From the NCBI GenBank assembly GCA_964007475.1, contig OZ023273.1:126279812-126343811 (forward strand): 64,000 nucleotides of DNA, in the 5' to 3' direction. A program made the translations under genes and the position numbers. Under the pieces are notes generated by a model. That model was not told the DNA's origin and searched no databases. It saw nothing but the letters and a program-made list of their open reading frames with translations. The first letter of the stretch is position 1; each line of letters starts with the position of its first letter. Below are positions 1-14,358 of the stretch, one piece after another. This stretch comes from Hybos culiciformis. Its lineage: Eukaryota; Arthropoda; Insecta; Diptera; Hybotidae.

Positions 1-3000
1 AGAATTGTTATCATAAAAATATTTGGCGCAAGCGTTCATCTTCGCTACATTCAATATACCATTATATTATATATATAGGGAAGAATGCAAAAGGAAAGCA
101 GAATACCAATATTTAATGGTTTTGTTTTATGTTTTCCTTATTACAAAAAAAAAATATATATACATATAAATAAAAATAAGTTAATTCAGTAGGTGGAGCT
201 AACAGGTAAATATATAAAAATATATGAATTTTTTCAACCAATACAACTTTCCATTATTAGCTGAATGTAAACGCTGAATTTATTAATTCATTTGGTTACT
301 TCAATAAATATAATAATAATAGATTAATAAAACATATTTGTAATAAATATTATTTAAGATTATTTAAGATCCTCAAAAGTTACAATTCCTTTTAAATATT
401 TTTTCTAATATTTAAAATAATACATAGGTTCAGTAAAGAATTAACATTTGATTATAAATGTAATGTTAAAGTAATATTAATTAAAATGAGGTCACAAACT
501 TATAATGTAATAATTTTTATAGGAATTTTAATTGGTAGTTTCATTTCATTACTTAAATTCTTATTGATATTTTTAATTTTATTACTTTTAAATCTTATTT
601 TTATTGCGACAATATTGCTTTCTCAAATAATGCTAAACAAAATTCCTAAAAATATGGATGAAAATATTTTATTAATCAAAAGAGAACAAACTATAAATTA
701 ATAATAATTATTTAGCAGTTAGTTATTGTTTTTCATTCCACTATTTCATACACATTATCATGGCAGCGTGACTGTTTTGAAAAAAAAAAAAACAACCCAA
801 TAAAAATAAATTTTATTTAAGTCAATTATATATAAGAAGGTATAGATATAGGTCAAAAATTTGTCAATATTGTTAATTCTAAATTAATTCCAATGTTTAG
901 TTTATTTCTTACCTTTATTTGAAGATAGTGTATATTACGTGTATTACTAATTTTTTTTTAATGTACAACTACAAAGATTTCTTTTTTTTTATTAAATCTT
1001 ATTTTATGAGCAAAATAAAACAATTTTTTATTGTTCCACAAATGAAAGGATAAAGTTTATAAATAATATAAACACATGCACATATTTTGTTGTATCCTTT
1101 AATTAGAAAATAAAATAAAAATACAAAATAATCTAATAATTTAAGGATGAAAATTTTAAATATTATTTTTCGAAATTTTTTTCAGGAATTTTTAATAAAA
1201 CTAACCATTTTACTCTGTTTAAAAAATCTTAGTTTTTCGTATTTTGTTGTAAAAAATATAACCAAATCACCTTGAAATTTGGTTTTTATGTGAAAGTAAA
1301 TTCATGCAATCGTTTTTATTTAGCTTAAGTTTAAATTATGCGACAAAAAATGTTCTCGCTAAATTTAAAAAATTAAAATTAAATTTAAAAAGCCTGAATA
1401 ATGAGTATATAGAGAAAATATACACAAAAATATATATTTAATTAATATTTCTTATGTAAATACAATTAATTTTATATATAGGTGTATATATATATATTTT
1501 AATTTTATTACTTTATTGGCATCTTATTTAGAAATTAAACACCTCTAGCAAAGTGTTTATATATATTTTTTTTGGATCTTTGTCAATTAGTTATATATGA
1601 ACTAGCTTTGTCGTACTTACTAAAACAAGAACAGGGTGCCAAAAAAATAAAGTAAGGAATGTAGAAAATAGTAAGAATTTTTATAAATAATTTATGTAGA
1701 AAATATAAAATAAGTTATTATGTACAACTTCAAAGTCTCCTTATTTATCAATAAACATTTTTTGGGACCACCAGAGCTTCAAAATACAATTTCTTTCATA
1801 TTACTATATATATATAATACTGAAAATTCACAGTTTTATTTGGAGATAATAGTAAAGTCTGGTCGAATTAAACAGAACCACAAATTAACTTCAGCATTTT
1901 ATTATTTTAAGGAACACTTTCGTATATTTTTCACATTAACTAAATAGCCTTTAACAAATTAAATTAGATTAGGTGAATATCAAATTGTTTACTTTGTTGC
2001 AGAATATTTATTATCCTTACGACATTATTAATTAAAATTGTAAAATATGTAAAATAATATTTTATCGAATTTAACATTTTATTTTAAGAACCAATATATG
2101 ACAGATTTGCATTGCAACTTGTGAGTGTGTGTCAGCTCAAATAAATTATCTATCATTTTTTGTTATACATATTTGGTAATTACGAATTTACTAATCCAAA
2201 GTGATAGATTTAAATTATTTTTTTTTAGTTTTAAATTAAGTTAGCACATAATAAAATATTTTTTATAAAAAAAAAGTATTGGTGGCGCCTTATTAGTAAA
2301 ACACAAGAAAGTATAAATATTATAATTGCAGTATGCAAAAGCACTTTAGGAATACACGATTTTGAAAATTTAAAATATTTACACATCATGTCTTTAGATA
2401 TAGTATGTATTGTTTATAACGTACAATCATGATAATAAAGACGTTTTCATTAAAAGCATGTAAATTTTTGATACTATAGTAAATATTTGTGATTTTATTT
2501 TTGACTACTTAAAACCTTTCATATCTTTCTTAATGATAATTATGATTTTTTTTCTTTGTTGATTGTACTTTTGTTTTATGGTAAAAAATATAATTCATTA
2601 TTTATTCTCCTCATACCTAGTCCCAGGTGACGGCATTTGAAATTTAAATAGTTTTATTATATATTTAATAAATTTAAGTTCATTGGAATGAACTGTGAAG
2701 TTCTATCCTAAGAATAAAAATAAAAATCAGGATTATGTATATTAATTTTTTATCATGTTCTTGTTGACATCTTACTAAAACAAATCTGTTCATTTTTACT
2801 TATATTATGCACTATGTCGATTTTCAATGTTAAAAATTATGTGACTTCAATAAATACACAATTTTCTAAAATATCGAATATGAAGAAAAACTTTTTTTTT
2901 TTCAGCATAACTAAGTTGATTAATTTTTGTTTTATTTATTAAAATTTCAGCTATAGATAGTGATTAAGACTGCATGAACTGTTGAGTAAACAAATTGTTT

Positions 3001-4700
3001 TTACTGAAATTTCTTATTCATTCAAAGATCAAAGAATATTTTTTTGATTGAATATAGCGCTTATTTTGTTTTTCATTTTTGTATAATTTAATGAAAATGC
3101 ATATAGGCAACATTTTTTATTTTAATGACGTACTATTGATTCCATATTATTATAATTGTAAACAAATCCTTTTACATCATTTCTTTAGTAATGCATTGTT
3201 TATATAAATGAAATCACAATATAATTGCGTGATTGTTTTATTTTATGTTGTTTTATATTTTTTATGTTAATCACTATAACTATGATAATATGAAAATTAT
3301 TTTGAATGATGGTACACGGTGGACATTTTTTATCTTAATGTTGAAAGTTTATTTTTTAAAGAATTATTGTATATTTATACTATTTAATTTAATTTTAAAT
3401 ATTATACATAATATATGTAATGGTATTTTATGTACACATTTTAATTCCAACATTTTTTTTTTAGATAATTTTATTTTTATTTATAATATATTTATAATAT
3501 ACTAATTATAAAGTTTTAAAGTACATCATAAATAATGTACCTATTGTAAGTGTAAATAAATGCATTATTATGGTTGGAGCAGAACTCAAAATAGGCAACT
3601 GTAATTACCGTCAATGACCACGAAAATTAGAAGAAAACATTATTTTTTTTAAACTTAATTAATTTAAAGTTAGAAAAAAATTAAGTGACCAATAGAGTAA
3701 AATAGTCTGTTCTTAGAAATGCTCTACCCGCCTTATAAATAAACTGATTTTAATAAATCAAAATCAAACGGATTTTATAGTTAAAAGTATGTCTTCAAAA
3801 TGTTAACGATTTTGCAAATTTCTACCTAAAAAGCCAAATTCGGCCTCTAAAAATGAGGTCGCGAAAAAGTTACCGTAAACTATTTACGACTAAGTGAACT
3901 CTAGGTCCTGTTAATTAAAATTCTTGAGAATTCAAAAAAAATGTTTGTTGTAGAATTTAGTTTAGTTGTAGAAATCAAAATTATTTTATCTTTTCCTTTA
4001 ATTCCTTTTCTTCATTTCAGCTACTTTTATTCTTGTTCTTTCAATTTCATGTGTATACTACCTATTTAGTTCGAAAAAGATATTGTATATTAGACATTAT
4101 TTATTATTAAGTGCACGATATAATTTATAGCAAAGACATAATTATTGATGAAAATTGTAATCCTTTTTTCTTGCTAAAATGAACATACGTAGAATAATTA
4201 TTTGCATTTCAGAATGCATGAAGAATATAATTCGATCATTATCTGGTGTTCACTGTAGTAGACTGCTTGCAAACACTCTACTAAAGATAAAACAAATTTT
4301 AGATAGTTGCGCATGCTTAGTTCAAATTAAATTGTGAGAAAATTTGAGTGCTTCTATATACATTTATTATATTAGATTGACATTATCTTGTGTTTACATA
4401 TCTAAAATGAAATTATATTTTCATTCAGAGAAAAAACATTCACTATTTCACTGAAAATAAAATTACGTGAAAGTTTGATAAATAAATTCTGTTAAATCTA
4501 GTGTTATCTAAATGTAATTGGAATTTTGTAAATAATGGAAGATCCTTTATACTCCTTCAAAATGATTCATAATTTAAACTTAAAACTATCCAAATGGATC
4601 TTATAAATATAAACTATTCACAATTTTTGGTTTTTATAAAACTCATGTACAACAGTTTTTAAACACTTTTCTATTTTCAAAGAACTGGAAACCATTTATA

Positions 4701-4731
4701 TTCGATAATACTCGATAATACTTCGATAATA
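4701..4731. repeat. Short tandem repeat of TCGATAATAC
   Basis: Three near-perfect copies of TCGATAATAC in a row, the last slightly changed. Confidence 0.7.
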
Positions 4732-5389
4732 ATAAAACCACAATACAACCACTACCCGTGTTACATAATATTTTATTTAATATTTAAATTAAAAACATTA
4801 AGTTGAATAATCTATCTATTTTCTTACTTTCTAGATTTTAGTTCAGTGTAGAATTAAAAATCGATTGCATAAGATGAGTGGTGAATCTCTTGAAATGTGT
4901 AAGATAATAAAAAAGTAGAATAATAAATAAAAGTTAAAATGATTTTCTTTTATTTATATGTTACAAAAGTATTTTGGTTTTTCAAATGATCAGAAAATTA
5001 AAATTTAATATCTTATTCACAGATTTTATCAATACATGAACATTGTGCAAAAATCCGGAAAACTAAATTTGAAAGTAACAAAATCTTTTAATTTTTTTTG
5101 GCAATCAATACGAACTTGACATCACTTATTCATGATAATTCTGTTAAATTAATAAAAAATATATATGAGAGAAAAATTTCTTTAAAATTTATTTTGGAAT
5201 AAACAAATCAGTAATGGATAGGTAGAAAATCTTTCAAATAATGTTTATGTAAAAGTTCTAAGAACTTTTTTTGAATTAAAAAAAAATTAAATTAAAAAAA
5301 ATATTCGCCCAATTTTAGGAATATCTATTCATTTTAATATAAATACAAAATTTTATTCAATATTGATGTGCATTTTCTTCTTTTTACAG

Positions 5390-5471
5390 ATGGTTAGACT
5401 TGTTTGACACCACCGATGTGATTAATAGATTTTATGATACTACTGGTGTGATATTCCATTATTTTAACTGA
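5390..5471 (+). other. Orphan exon-like segment (possible terminal exon)
   Basis: A pyrimidine tract plus TTTTTACAG ends at 5389. It is followed by an open frame of 26 codons from 5391 (WLDLFDTT, then RFYDTTGVIF) to a TGA at 5469-5471, richer in GC than its flanks. It contains a near-duplicated DTTDV/DTTGV motif. I do not recognise the peptide, and no partner exon was found. It may be the last exon of an upstream neighbour or chance. Confidence 0.15.
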
Positions 5472-7011
5472 TAATTATTTAACAAAAATAACCGATCTCA
5501 AAATAATATTTTCAACAATTTTATAATTAAATATAATTTAATTACAATCTGATTCGACTCACTCTAGAAAATTAAGATATCATTTTAATAAAAGCATAAT
5601 AAATATGTACCTACCTACTGTAAACACATCTTCTCTAAGTTCTGTATCTTTATTTTTCTTTTTTTTTTTGTTTTGCATTTATATTTTTTTTTTATTTTAA
5701 TTTGAGAAAATAAGATCTTTGAAATATTAATGCCACATTAAAAAGAACTTCACTTTAAGTAAGTTCGTACAACTAATTTAAATATAGAGATATTTTGTTG
5801 TGTACAATGTATCTCTACAGACAGAATAGTATACAGATTTTGTACAAATGTCTATTAAAATTATTATACGTATTATTATATTTTATAATGAAAATATACA
5901 TATGTGTATATTGTAAATAATTACTTGAGCGAGCGCATCATTCAAGTGTGTAAACAAAATAAAGAAGATTTTTTTTTTTATTTTTTTGAAATGTATAATA
6001 TATGTATATATAAAAATAAAAACATAAAAATTAAAAGAAAAATTATATACATCGCGTTTTCGGTTAGTTCATCATAATATCATTAGCCAGGTATCGTTGA
6101 CGTAAAGCACAGTATAAAATCAGACGCGATCTAGTCTATATAACAGATTGTTGTATTGTTTTGTTTTTCTTTTTATTTTTATTTTTTTACTTTATTTTTA
6201 TGAATTAAAATAATTAATCAAGCTTTTTGCTGTTAAAATAATAATTAAAATAAAATTTAAATTAAATAAAAAAAAAAATATATATCTAAATCTAATTTTT
6301 TTTTTTAAAATGATTTTTATTTTAGTTAAAAAAAAAATTATTTTGTTTGGCAAATTATTCTGACAAACGAAACATAATAATAAAAAAAAAATTAAAAAAA
6401 ACAAAATATGTCATTTTTGTTTTTTTATGTTGATAAAGTAAAAGAAATATAATTTTTTGTAAATAAATGTGGCGCGAAAATTATAAATTAAGTAAATCAA
6501 ATTAATTTATATTCATTTTGATATTTAAATTTGAGCAAAATAACAATTTCTTATTACACTTTGTGAATTTGATTTAAAAAAAAAATATATAAATATATAT
6601 AATTTAATAAGCCGCTTGAAATATCATCGGCTGAACGTTTTGACAATAGTTAAAAGAAATGAAATTTTCAATAATTCTTATTGTGATAACATTTCTAGTT
6701 TTTTTCGTTATTATGCCTTTAATTGAATACGGACGGTAAGTTAGTCTAAAAAAGAAAATTTTGCATAATATTGTGATTTTTTTGAATGAGACTTTTAATT
6801 TTTTTTGCTGGCAATTTTTATTTAATTGAAATAGCAAAAAAAAATCATAAGGCTTAATATTAACATTGACTGATATGATAATATGTAATTAAATGAACAT
6901 CAAAAAAACATTATTAAAAAAACTCAGTATAAAAACAATGTATTTTGACTAAATTGTGTCCGGACTGGTAATTCGAAAATAATTCGAAAGATATTCTAGT
7001 TAATTTCAGTT

Positions 7012-7044
7012 TAACTTAAATAAACTTAAATAAACTTAAATAAA
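7012..7044. repeat. 10-bp tandem repeat, TAAACTTAAA
   Basis: Three to four consecutive copies of a TAAACTTAAA unit. Confidence 0.8.
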
Positions 7045-10000
7045 TTCAAAAATTGCATTTTAAATCAGCACTTAATATGGCAGGATACTCATAACTAGAA
7101 AATATGAAAGCTAAACTTAGTATAAATATGACATTTATTACAGCTATGATGAGAAAACATTCAAATAAAAAAATCTAATTTTTATAATTCGAAAATAAAA
7201 TAATTTAATTTAATAATTTTTATACGCTTTTAATCACTTTATTTCTGGTTTCACACAATCTAATAATTAAATATGTAACTATAATTAAAGAAATTAGTTA
7301 TTTTGTATCTTCTAAGTGTACACTGAACATTCAATATCAGTAATATTTTCAGTTTTAATTTAATAAATAACATCTTTTTCTTTTTTTTTTAGTTAAAAAT
7401 TTTCAAAATCATGAGAAAAAAAATTTATTAAAAATATTTAAATCAGTTTTCTTGTTCTTTATGCAAAGCGCAAGATAAAATTTAAAAAAAAATTGACTAC
7501 TATTTATTTCTTAAAAAAAAAAAAATAACTGATGTTGCAACAGATATGTTAAAATTACAAGATATTTTTACATTTTTCAGTTCTCAGATAATAAATTTTT
7601 TTTTTTTTTTGTTTTGAAGAAAGATTTTTATTATCTTTGTGTACTTAAAAAATGCTATGGTGCATTTATAAATAAAAAGATTTAAGATAATTTTTTAGTT
7701 AAATACTGAAAATTTCATTGTCATGCATCATTTTTCATTAAAGAAAACTAAATTGAAATAGACTAAAATAAAAAATTTTTTTTTTAAAGAAAAGACAAGA
7801 CACTATCACATAAAAGTCTATTTAACTTGACTAAAAAAAGTGTTTTTTTTTTTTAAATTTTTCACTCTGAGTTATGATTTTTATTTGTATATTTTGATAA
7901 GATACCTTTTTGTTTAATAAATTCGCTCTAGAAGTTATTGTGCGATTGATAAAATCCAAGAGTACAAAAATCTTTACCAATTTCTGAAAAAATTATTTTC
8001 TTTTTATAATGGTATTTTATTACCAATTACAAATTCAAATAAATAACTTCAAATTGTATCATTATGTAACTTCCTAAATTATATGAGGATGTATTAATGA
8101 AAATCTTGATCAACAAGATAGAGGAAGGTGTTTGAATTTTTTCAAATTAAACACGATGTCGCGTTATGGCAAATTGTAGAATGTACATGTACATAAACTT
8201 CGGCATGGAATTCAATTATCGTTTGTGTTGGTTGAATTAATTAAAGCACTCTTTTTTTGCAACACATACAATATTATATTTGCAACATTGTAGTAAATAT
8301 CGTAATTTGTCTTTGCATGACATTGTACAGATAGTGTAAATGAAAAAACAAAAATGTATTTAAAAAGTATGTACAAGACGATATTATTATCTGATGAAAA
8401 TAAGATTAACTATTTTAATAAATAATGAACAATGAAATGAATTAATTTCCTGTAATGTAAAAGTGTAATTAGCCATTTGTCTTCCATGACTTATGTATTG
8501 TATCCTATTTCAGAAAGAAAATTGGCAATCATTTTTACATTTTTACAATTAAATAAATAAAAATAAATAAATTAATACTTTCTTCTTCAAGGACAAAAAA
8601 TAAATAAACATAAAAAATAAAAAAACAATTTTTTATATTTTATTTTGCATACTCAATTATGCAGAATGGGTGTATTCATTTTCTTATTTATTCATAAAAA
8701 TTTCATTCATACATTCTGTTTAAAAAAATTATTATTCATATGTTTGACAGATTTTGTACTCTATACTTTAGTAAAATTAACTATAAAATTAATAAGCTAA
8801 TATTTTTAATTGTTTTTAAATGAAAAGTTATATAAAAACATTACATTTACAACAAATATTTATTTTATAATAAATTTAAATAATTATAGTAGAAAAATTA
8901 TTTATAATTTCGTTAATATTATTAATAATATCTTCATAATTACACTAAAAATACTTGTAACAAAAAATATGAAACCAATTCATATTTTTTGTTTTATTCG
9001 GTTTTAGTTATGAGAGAGGTTTATTAGAACGTCAATTGATGGAGAATTTTAGGATAAAACTTGAAAATTTGGTTTTACCTTAAGAAAAATTACAGTTTTG
9101 GACAAATCTATAATAATAGTTAAAAGAAAGAACACTGAAAGTTTTGTGAAGAAAATCTTAAAAACATTTGGAAAATATTCAAATTTTTCGGATAATAGAC
9201 TTTACTGAAATATCTGCTCATGACATTCACAGATCATTAAAATCATTGACTTCATAAATGTTTATTGTATATTATATTAAAAAATAATTATTATTTTTGT
9301 ATTTTGAAAATCCTTTTTGCAATTTGTGATCATTACATCATCATTTCCGCATAAATTAATTTTGTTTTTCATTTACATTTTCCGTTGCACATTCTGATTT
9401 GTACATATTGATTAAATAAATCTTTGATGATTTTACAATTCATTCATGAAAATTCAATTCAATTTTTTTTTCTATTTGTATAAATAAATTTCATTCAATT
9501 GTGATTACGAAAGCCGAAAAATAATTAATGAAAAAATAATATCTAATTTCGAAGAACTAATTCACTTTAAGTTCCTATTCATAAGTTTTTTTTTTTTTTG
9601 CAATGAACTTGCGTATAATAAAATATACACATAAAAATAATGTATATTAAGTTGAACATGCTTCATCATATTCAATGGTTGGTTAACATATCAAATTATT
9701 TTTATGAGTTTTTTAAACGTAATTATAATTTTCATATGTTTGTAATTGTCTATGTATTTATAAGTATTTGTAATGTACATTTATAAATTACTATTATTTG
9801 ATATGATAGTTGATGTTGATGACAAATGAATTACTTATAATATTTAAAATTAAAATTATGTTGAAAAAAAAATACTTATTCAATGTACATTTTATCGAGT
9901 TCTTATTTTACTACTATCAAATGGGTGTCAGCTGCATCTGGGCATTTTTAAAGTTGCCAAAGTAATTATTTTTACAATTCTATAAATCTAAAAATAATTT

Positions 10001-10359
10001 ATTTCCGGTCGAGCTTTGTAACTATTTTTGAAGAACTTCCGGTGTACTATACGTATGTATATATGATCAATGGATGCAAATAATTTTTTGACGTTTAAAA
10101 TTTATCAATTATCTCATAATTTCTAAAATTAATATTGCCAAAAATTAATCTAAATTAACGCAGAAAACAAAATAATTTAATTTACATATTTATTTATTTC
10201 TGCTGCAAAAAATTATCTCAATTTTATTAAGTTTTATCTTTATTATGATGTTATTTCTATAAAATATTATTTTTAATTCAAAAAAAAAAAAAAAAATATT
10301 AACGTAGTGTGAAAGTGCTGAAAAAAAAAAGAAAATTAAGCAGAAAAACTTCAATAACA

Positions 10360-10373
10360 AGACGAATTCGTCT
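10360..10373. other. 14-bp perfect palindrome in a locally GC-richer patch
   Basis: AGACGAATTCGTCT reads identically on both strands. The next 90 bases are richer in GC than the surroundings. Function is unknown; it might be a dimeric-factor site. Confidence 0.3.
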
Positions 10374-13300
10374 GCTTAGTATAATAATAGTATATGTTAG
10401 TTGCACGCTGTTATTCGATTATAGCAGCATTTGATTCGCCGTAGTCCCCTGTCCACATATGTATAGACGAATTATAATTTTTAAAAAAATTAACATGTAT
10501 TAGTACTTAGTTTGATTGCTATACAGAGAAAAATGTTTTTTAAATATTTACTATTGATGTAGATAATTAATAATGATAGAACGTTTGAAGATTGACGTGT
10601 CTAATCCACAAAGGCATATGTATAACCTAAAATCTTCATCATTAAACCATGTTACTTCATGAAAAAATAGGCATATGAGTTATATTGTATTTAACAGAAA
10701 CTGAAAGCTAAATAAATGTTTTTAACCATTGTTTTAAGCACAACTATATAAAAATCCAGAATGATTGGAAAATATTAATTCATTTTATTCAATCACTGCA
10801 GCCTAAAAGTTCTCAGTATTATTCTTACTAATATATTTATTTAGATTTTTATTTTTGAACTTTGATGATTTCATAAGTGCACAAAAATTAATTAAATTTC
10901 AATTTAAGTGTAAAGATATTGCGAAAATACTATTTTTACATATAATTTTCTTTTCAAAGAGACAAACATTATACATCATAATATATATGGATAATATGCA
11001 TAATATTGTTAAAATAATAATTTAAAAATCATATGGTAGATAATATTTAAATGAAACTATTGCCAATTTAAAATTTTTATTTGAGTTTATTCGTAGAATC
11101 GAAAGTTCTCAGTTCATTCAGTTATGTTGAGGAATTTTTTTTATTTAGAAAATTTGTTAATTATTTTTTTTTTTTTTTTGAGGATTTTAACATTTATTGA
11201 AGAGTTCGGCATAACTCTTCCGTTCGGTATTTTTTGTTTTTTCAAAGAATTTTGTTAATTTTTCCTTTTATACAAAGTGAGCGATTTATACTGCTTAGAG
11301 ATTTACATCTATATTTTATTAAAATTTTGTAATTTTTTTATTTTTATGGTTTTCTGTGCATTATTTTCTTTGAGAATCTTATTATTATAAGAAACTTTTT
11401 CTTCTTATATCTGTGTTATTATATTTATTAATAATACAATATGTAATTTAATTAATATTACCAAACTTATTGGGTGTTGAAACTATGTCATAATACTTGA
11501 AACCAAATATTATGTAAGTTTAATGGTACACCTTCTATCGAAGATTTATGAAATTATTCAACCTGTGTCTGTTTAAAAGAATAGTGGATCAGTGCCAATT
11601 TTATGTCTTTTATTATAGCTCCAAGATGTCTGTCATATATTTTTTTTTCTTTAAAAAAAATAAATTAAATAAATAAGAAAATAAAATTACAAATACGTTT
11701 ATTGTATATACTACTAAAAAAAAATTTATGAAACAAAAATAAATAATTATATTTTTATAGTAGTAATTTTGAATGAATGAACTTGATAATGATGAGTAAT
11801 TTTCGTTTTAATTTTCAATAATAGTTATGTAAATTATCGGAATAAAAACGTTATGTAAAACCCACAAACACAGAATTGTTTTTTAATTGAATTTTTTTCT
11901 CGATTTCATTTACGTAATTTACTATAACATTTGTGACCTTTCTTCCAACAGAACTTTTGTAACAGAACGAAATGGAAGTTTGTGTGATTAGTTTAAAACC
12001 GAATTAGATCAAAACAATATCTTTTTTTATTGGTCAGTAAGCAGAAATTAAATTTCTTTTATAAAACAATTAATTTCCTTAAAAATTGCTAATATAAAAA
12101 TAAACAACATCTGAACCATATTTATAATTTTTACGCCATGTAAATATATTAATTCTTAAAACCTAATTTTTATTGTGGTTAAAAAAATTGTTTTTTAGAA
12201 TAAGATAATATTATGTAAAACAAGTTTATTGTAAGGTAATTTTCTATGCATTCATTCGCCTATATATTTCGTTTCGGTTTTGGAACTTTAACAAGGCTAA
12301 CGACTGAAAAAAAATAATTGATTACATTAGATTAAATGAACATCTAGCTTCAGAACTCAAACATATTATTATTCTAAATTATTTATTTTGAATTTTCACA
12401 AGAATTCTGCGTATTTTTTAACCAGCTTACGTCAATAATATTTGCATTAGATCTAAAAAATATCAAAATTTGCCAAAAGAAAAGAACATATTTCATATGA
12501 TATATCATTTTGACGCGAATAATGATTAATAAAAATATTTTGAGTTTTCATAATAACTTTTTGAAACAAGTAGTCGTCTATTTTTAGTTTTGTTACTGAT
12601 GACGTAAATTTAAAAGTCGTTTCTTATCATATTTTATTATACCTATGTTTAATTTTCGATGATTAAAGTTTTTATAAAGAAAGGCTTATGGCTAAAACTT
12701 AAATAGCTTTCATCTAAGAAATGAAGAAAAAAATTATAAATAACTGATTCAATGATCTACCACTTTATCTATATCTGTACCTTTTGGATATTTTTTGGGT
12801 ATTAAGTTAACTACAACTGAAAAATTGTGTTTTTTTACTTCAGTAAGTGAAATCTTAAGCTCCCAATTTTTAATTTCGTTCATTGGATTTTCGCTTAATG
12901 TCATTGAATTTTCATTAAAAAAAATATTATGCGAATTTTTCGCATTTTTTTTTTTTTTTTTTTGTAAATTATTAATGCTTCTTTTTAGACTCTTTTTGAT
13001 GATTTCAGTTTTTTTTTTATTGATTTTTTACGATCAATCAATATCTCATATTTTTTGGAATAATTATTTATAGAGCGCAACAAAATAATCTAATTATAAT
13101 TTTAAGAAATATAATTTAATTAGGTGATGATAAACAATCTTCAGAAAACCAAACAATCTGCTTCAAATTAAAATAAATAAATCATTTGCGTTATTACTCT
13201 CTCGAACAGTAAAAATTTTATTATCCATAGTATTTATTATATAAAGTTAGTTGAGTAAACATAATTTTAAAAGCATAATTATAAATTAGAATATAATTAC

Positions 13301-14175
13301 ATATAAACGGTGTTACTAATTTTTAATTTTATATTTTATTTCATTTTATCCAATTTTTTTTTTTCATTCATATAAATTCATATAAGAAAAGTGGGTAAAA
13401 TGAAATAAACATATAATTATTATTTTTTTGTGCAAATTTCATGACTTAAAGTTATTTAGCAACTCATTAAAAAATAGGAATTAAAACTGGATCATGAGAA
13501 AAATTAAAAATAAAAATAAAACTGTCATTCTCTTACTATCCTTTCATTCAGAACAATTTTCAACGCATATTATAAATATACAAAAAAATCGACAATTCGA
13601 ACAGATTAATAGTTCAAAGTAGGTATATAGGAATTTTTTTTTTAATTTTCCAAAACTAATTTTCTTTAATTTTTCTGATATTTTAAAATTATTTTGTATA
13701 TATGTGAATAGTATTACTATTAGGTATGTATGTATACGACGAAAATCATTAAAATTTAAAACAACAATTTTTTTGATTCTAATACACGGAGAGAAATCCA
13801 GTCAGATATTATGATTATGACGATTGTACATATGCGTAAAGCAGTCAGAGAACTTAGCTCTTAATAACTAATCATAAACCGTAAATATTAATCATAAACA
13901 ATGACTAAGGGTAAAAACCATCACTATGACTACAAAATCATAAATCCTGCAACCCAATAATATCCATTTCATTTCTTACGTCTTAAAAGCGAGTAATGCT
14001 GCTATTTTACATAAGAAAATAAAATTTAATTTTTTTTTATTAATTTTTTTTATTTAATTTTTTTTGATTTAATTTTTATTTATTTAATTTTTTTTTATTT
14101 TATTTTAATATTTCTTTATTTTATTAAATTTTATTTATTATATTTTTATTAAATTATACAATTTTATTTCTTATG

Positions 14176-14244
14176 TCTTCTTCCGGATTCGAACCTGGGT
14201 CTTTAGCATTGCAATTCGCCAACACTACCACTCAGCTACGGTAT
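14176..14244 (-). repeat. tRNA-like sequence (left arm) with A and B boxes
   Basis: On the minus strand it contains TAGCTGAGTGG (14238-14228), an exact A-box match, and GGTTCGAATCC (14195-14185), an exact B-box match, at tRNA-like spacing. A five-pair anticodon-type stem TTGGC/GCTAA can form, but its loop is ten rather than seven bases. The acceptor stem does not pair, and the D and T stems are imperfect. It is therefore a tRNA-derived relic or SINE-like promoter, not a working tRNA gene. Confidence 0.6.
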
Positions 14245-14295
14245 TGAAATTTAAAAAGTACATAAAATAGAAAATATAAATTTGGTATACACATT

Positions 14296-14358
14296 TTCTG
14301 TGTGGTGTGTTGGCTATTTGTAATGTTAACGACGCAGGTTCGAATCTTGAAGAAAGCA
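14296..14358 (+). repeat. tRNA-like sequence (right arm), diverged inverted copy
   Basis: The plus strand reads CTGTGTGGTGTGTTGGC, then GCAGGTTCGAATCTTGAAG, closely matching the left tRNA-like unit when that is read on the minus strand. The B box (14337-14347) has one mismatch at the end and the A box is degraded by a small deletion. The pair forms the inner part of the element's inverted repeat. Confidence 0.55.

Larger units (their letters stand above)
1..13782. other. AT-rich non-coding DNA upstream of Wnt6 exon 2
   Basis: Poly-A/T runs and short tandem repeats dominate. All open frames are short and of the low-complexity Phe/Ile/Lys/Asn type expected by chance at this composition. A search by eye for the missing Wnt6 exon ending in TGGTG|GT found no acceptable candidate. 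The region is either the first intron or the 5' flank of Wnt6. Confidence 0.6.

Noticed and set aside
486..701. Hydrophobic 71-residue open frame
   Set aside because: A Leu/Ile/Phe run typical of AT-rich DNA; no start context, homology or partner exon.
2091..2176. Possible Wnt6 first exon ending ..IHIW before GTAATT
   Set aside because: The frame and phase fit a split Trp codon, but there is no initiating Met, no WW pair and no convincing signal peptide before an upstream stop.
14176..14358. Functional tRNA genes
   Set aside because: A and B boxes are present, but the acceptor stems do not pair, the anticodon loop has extra bases and the D stem is broken, so they are tRNA-derived repeat parts.
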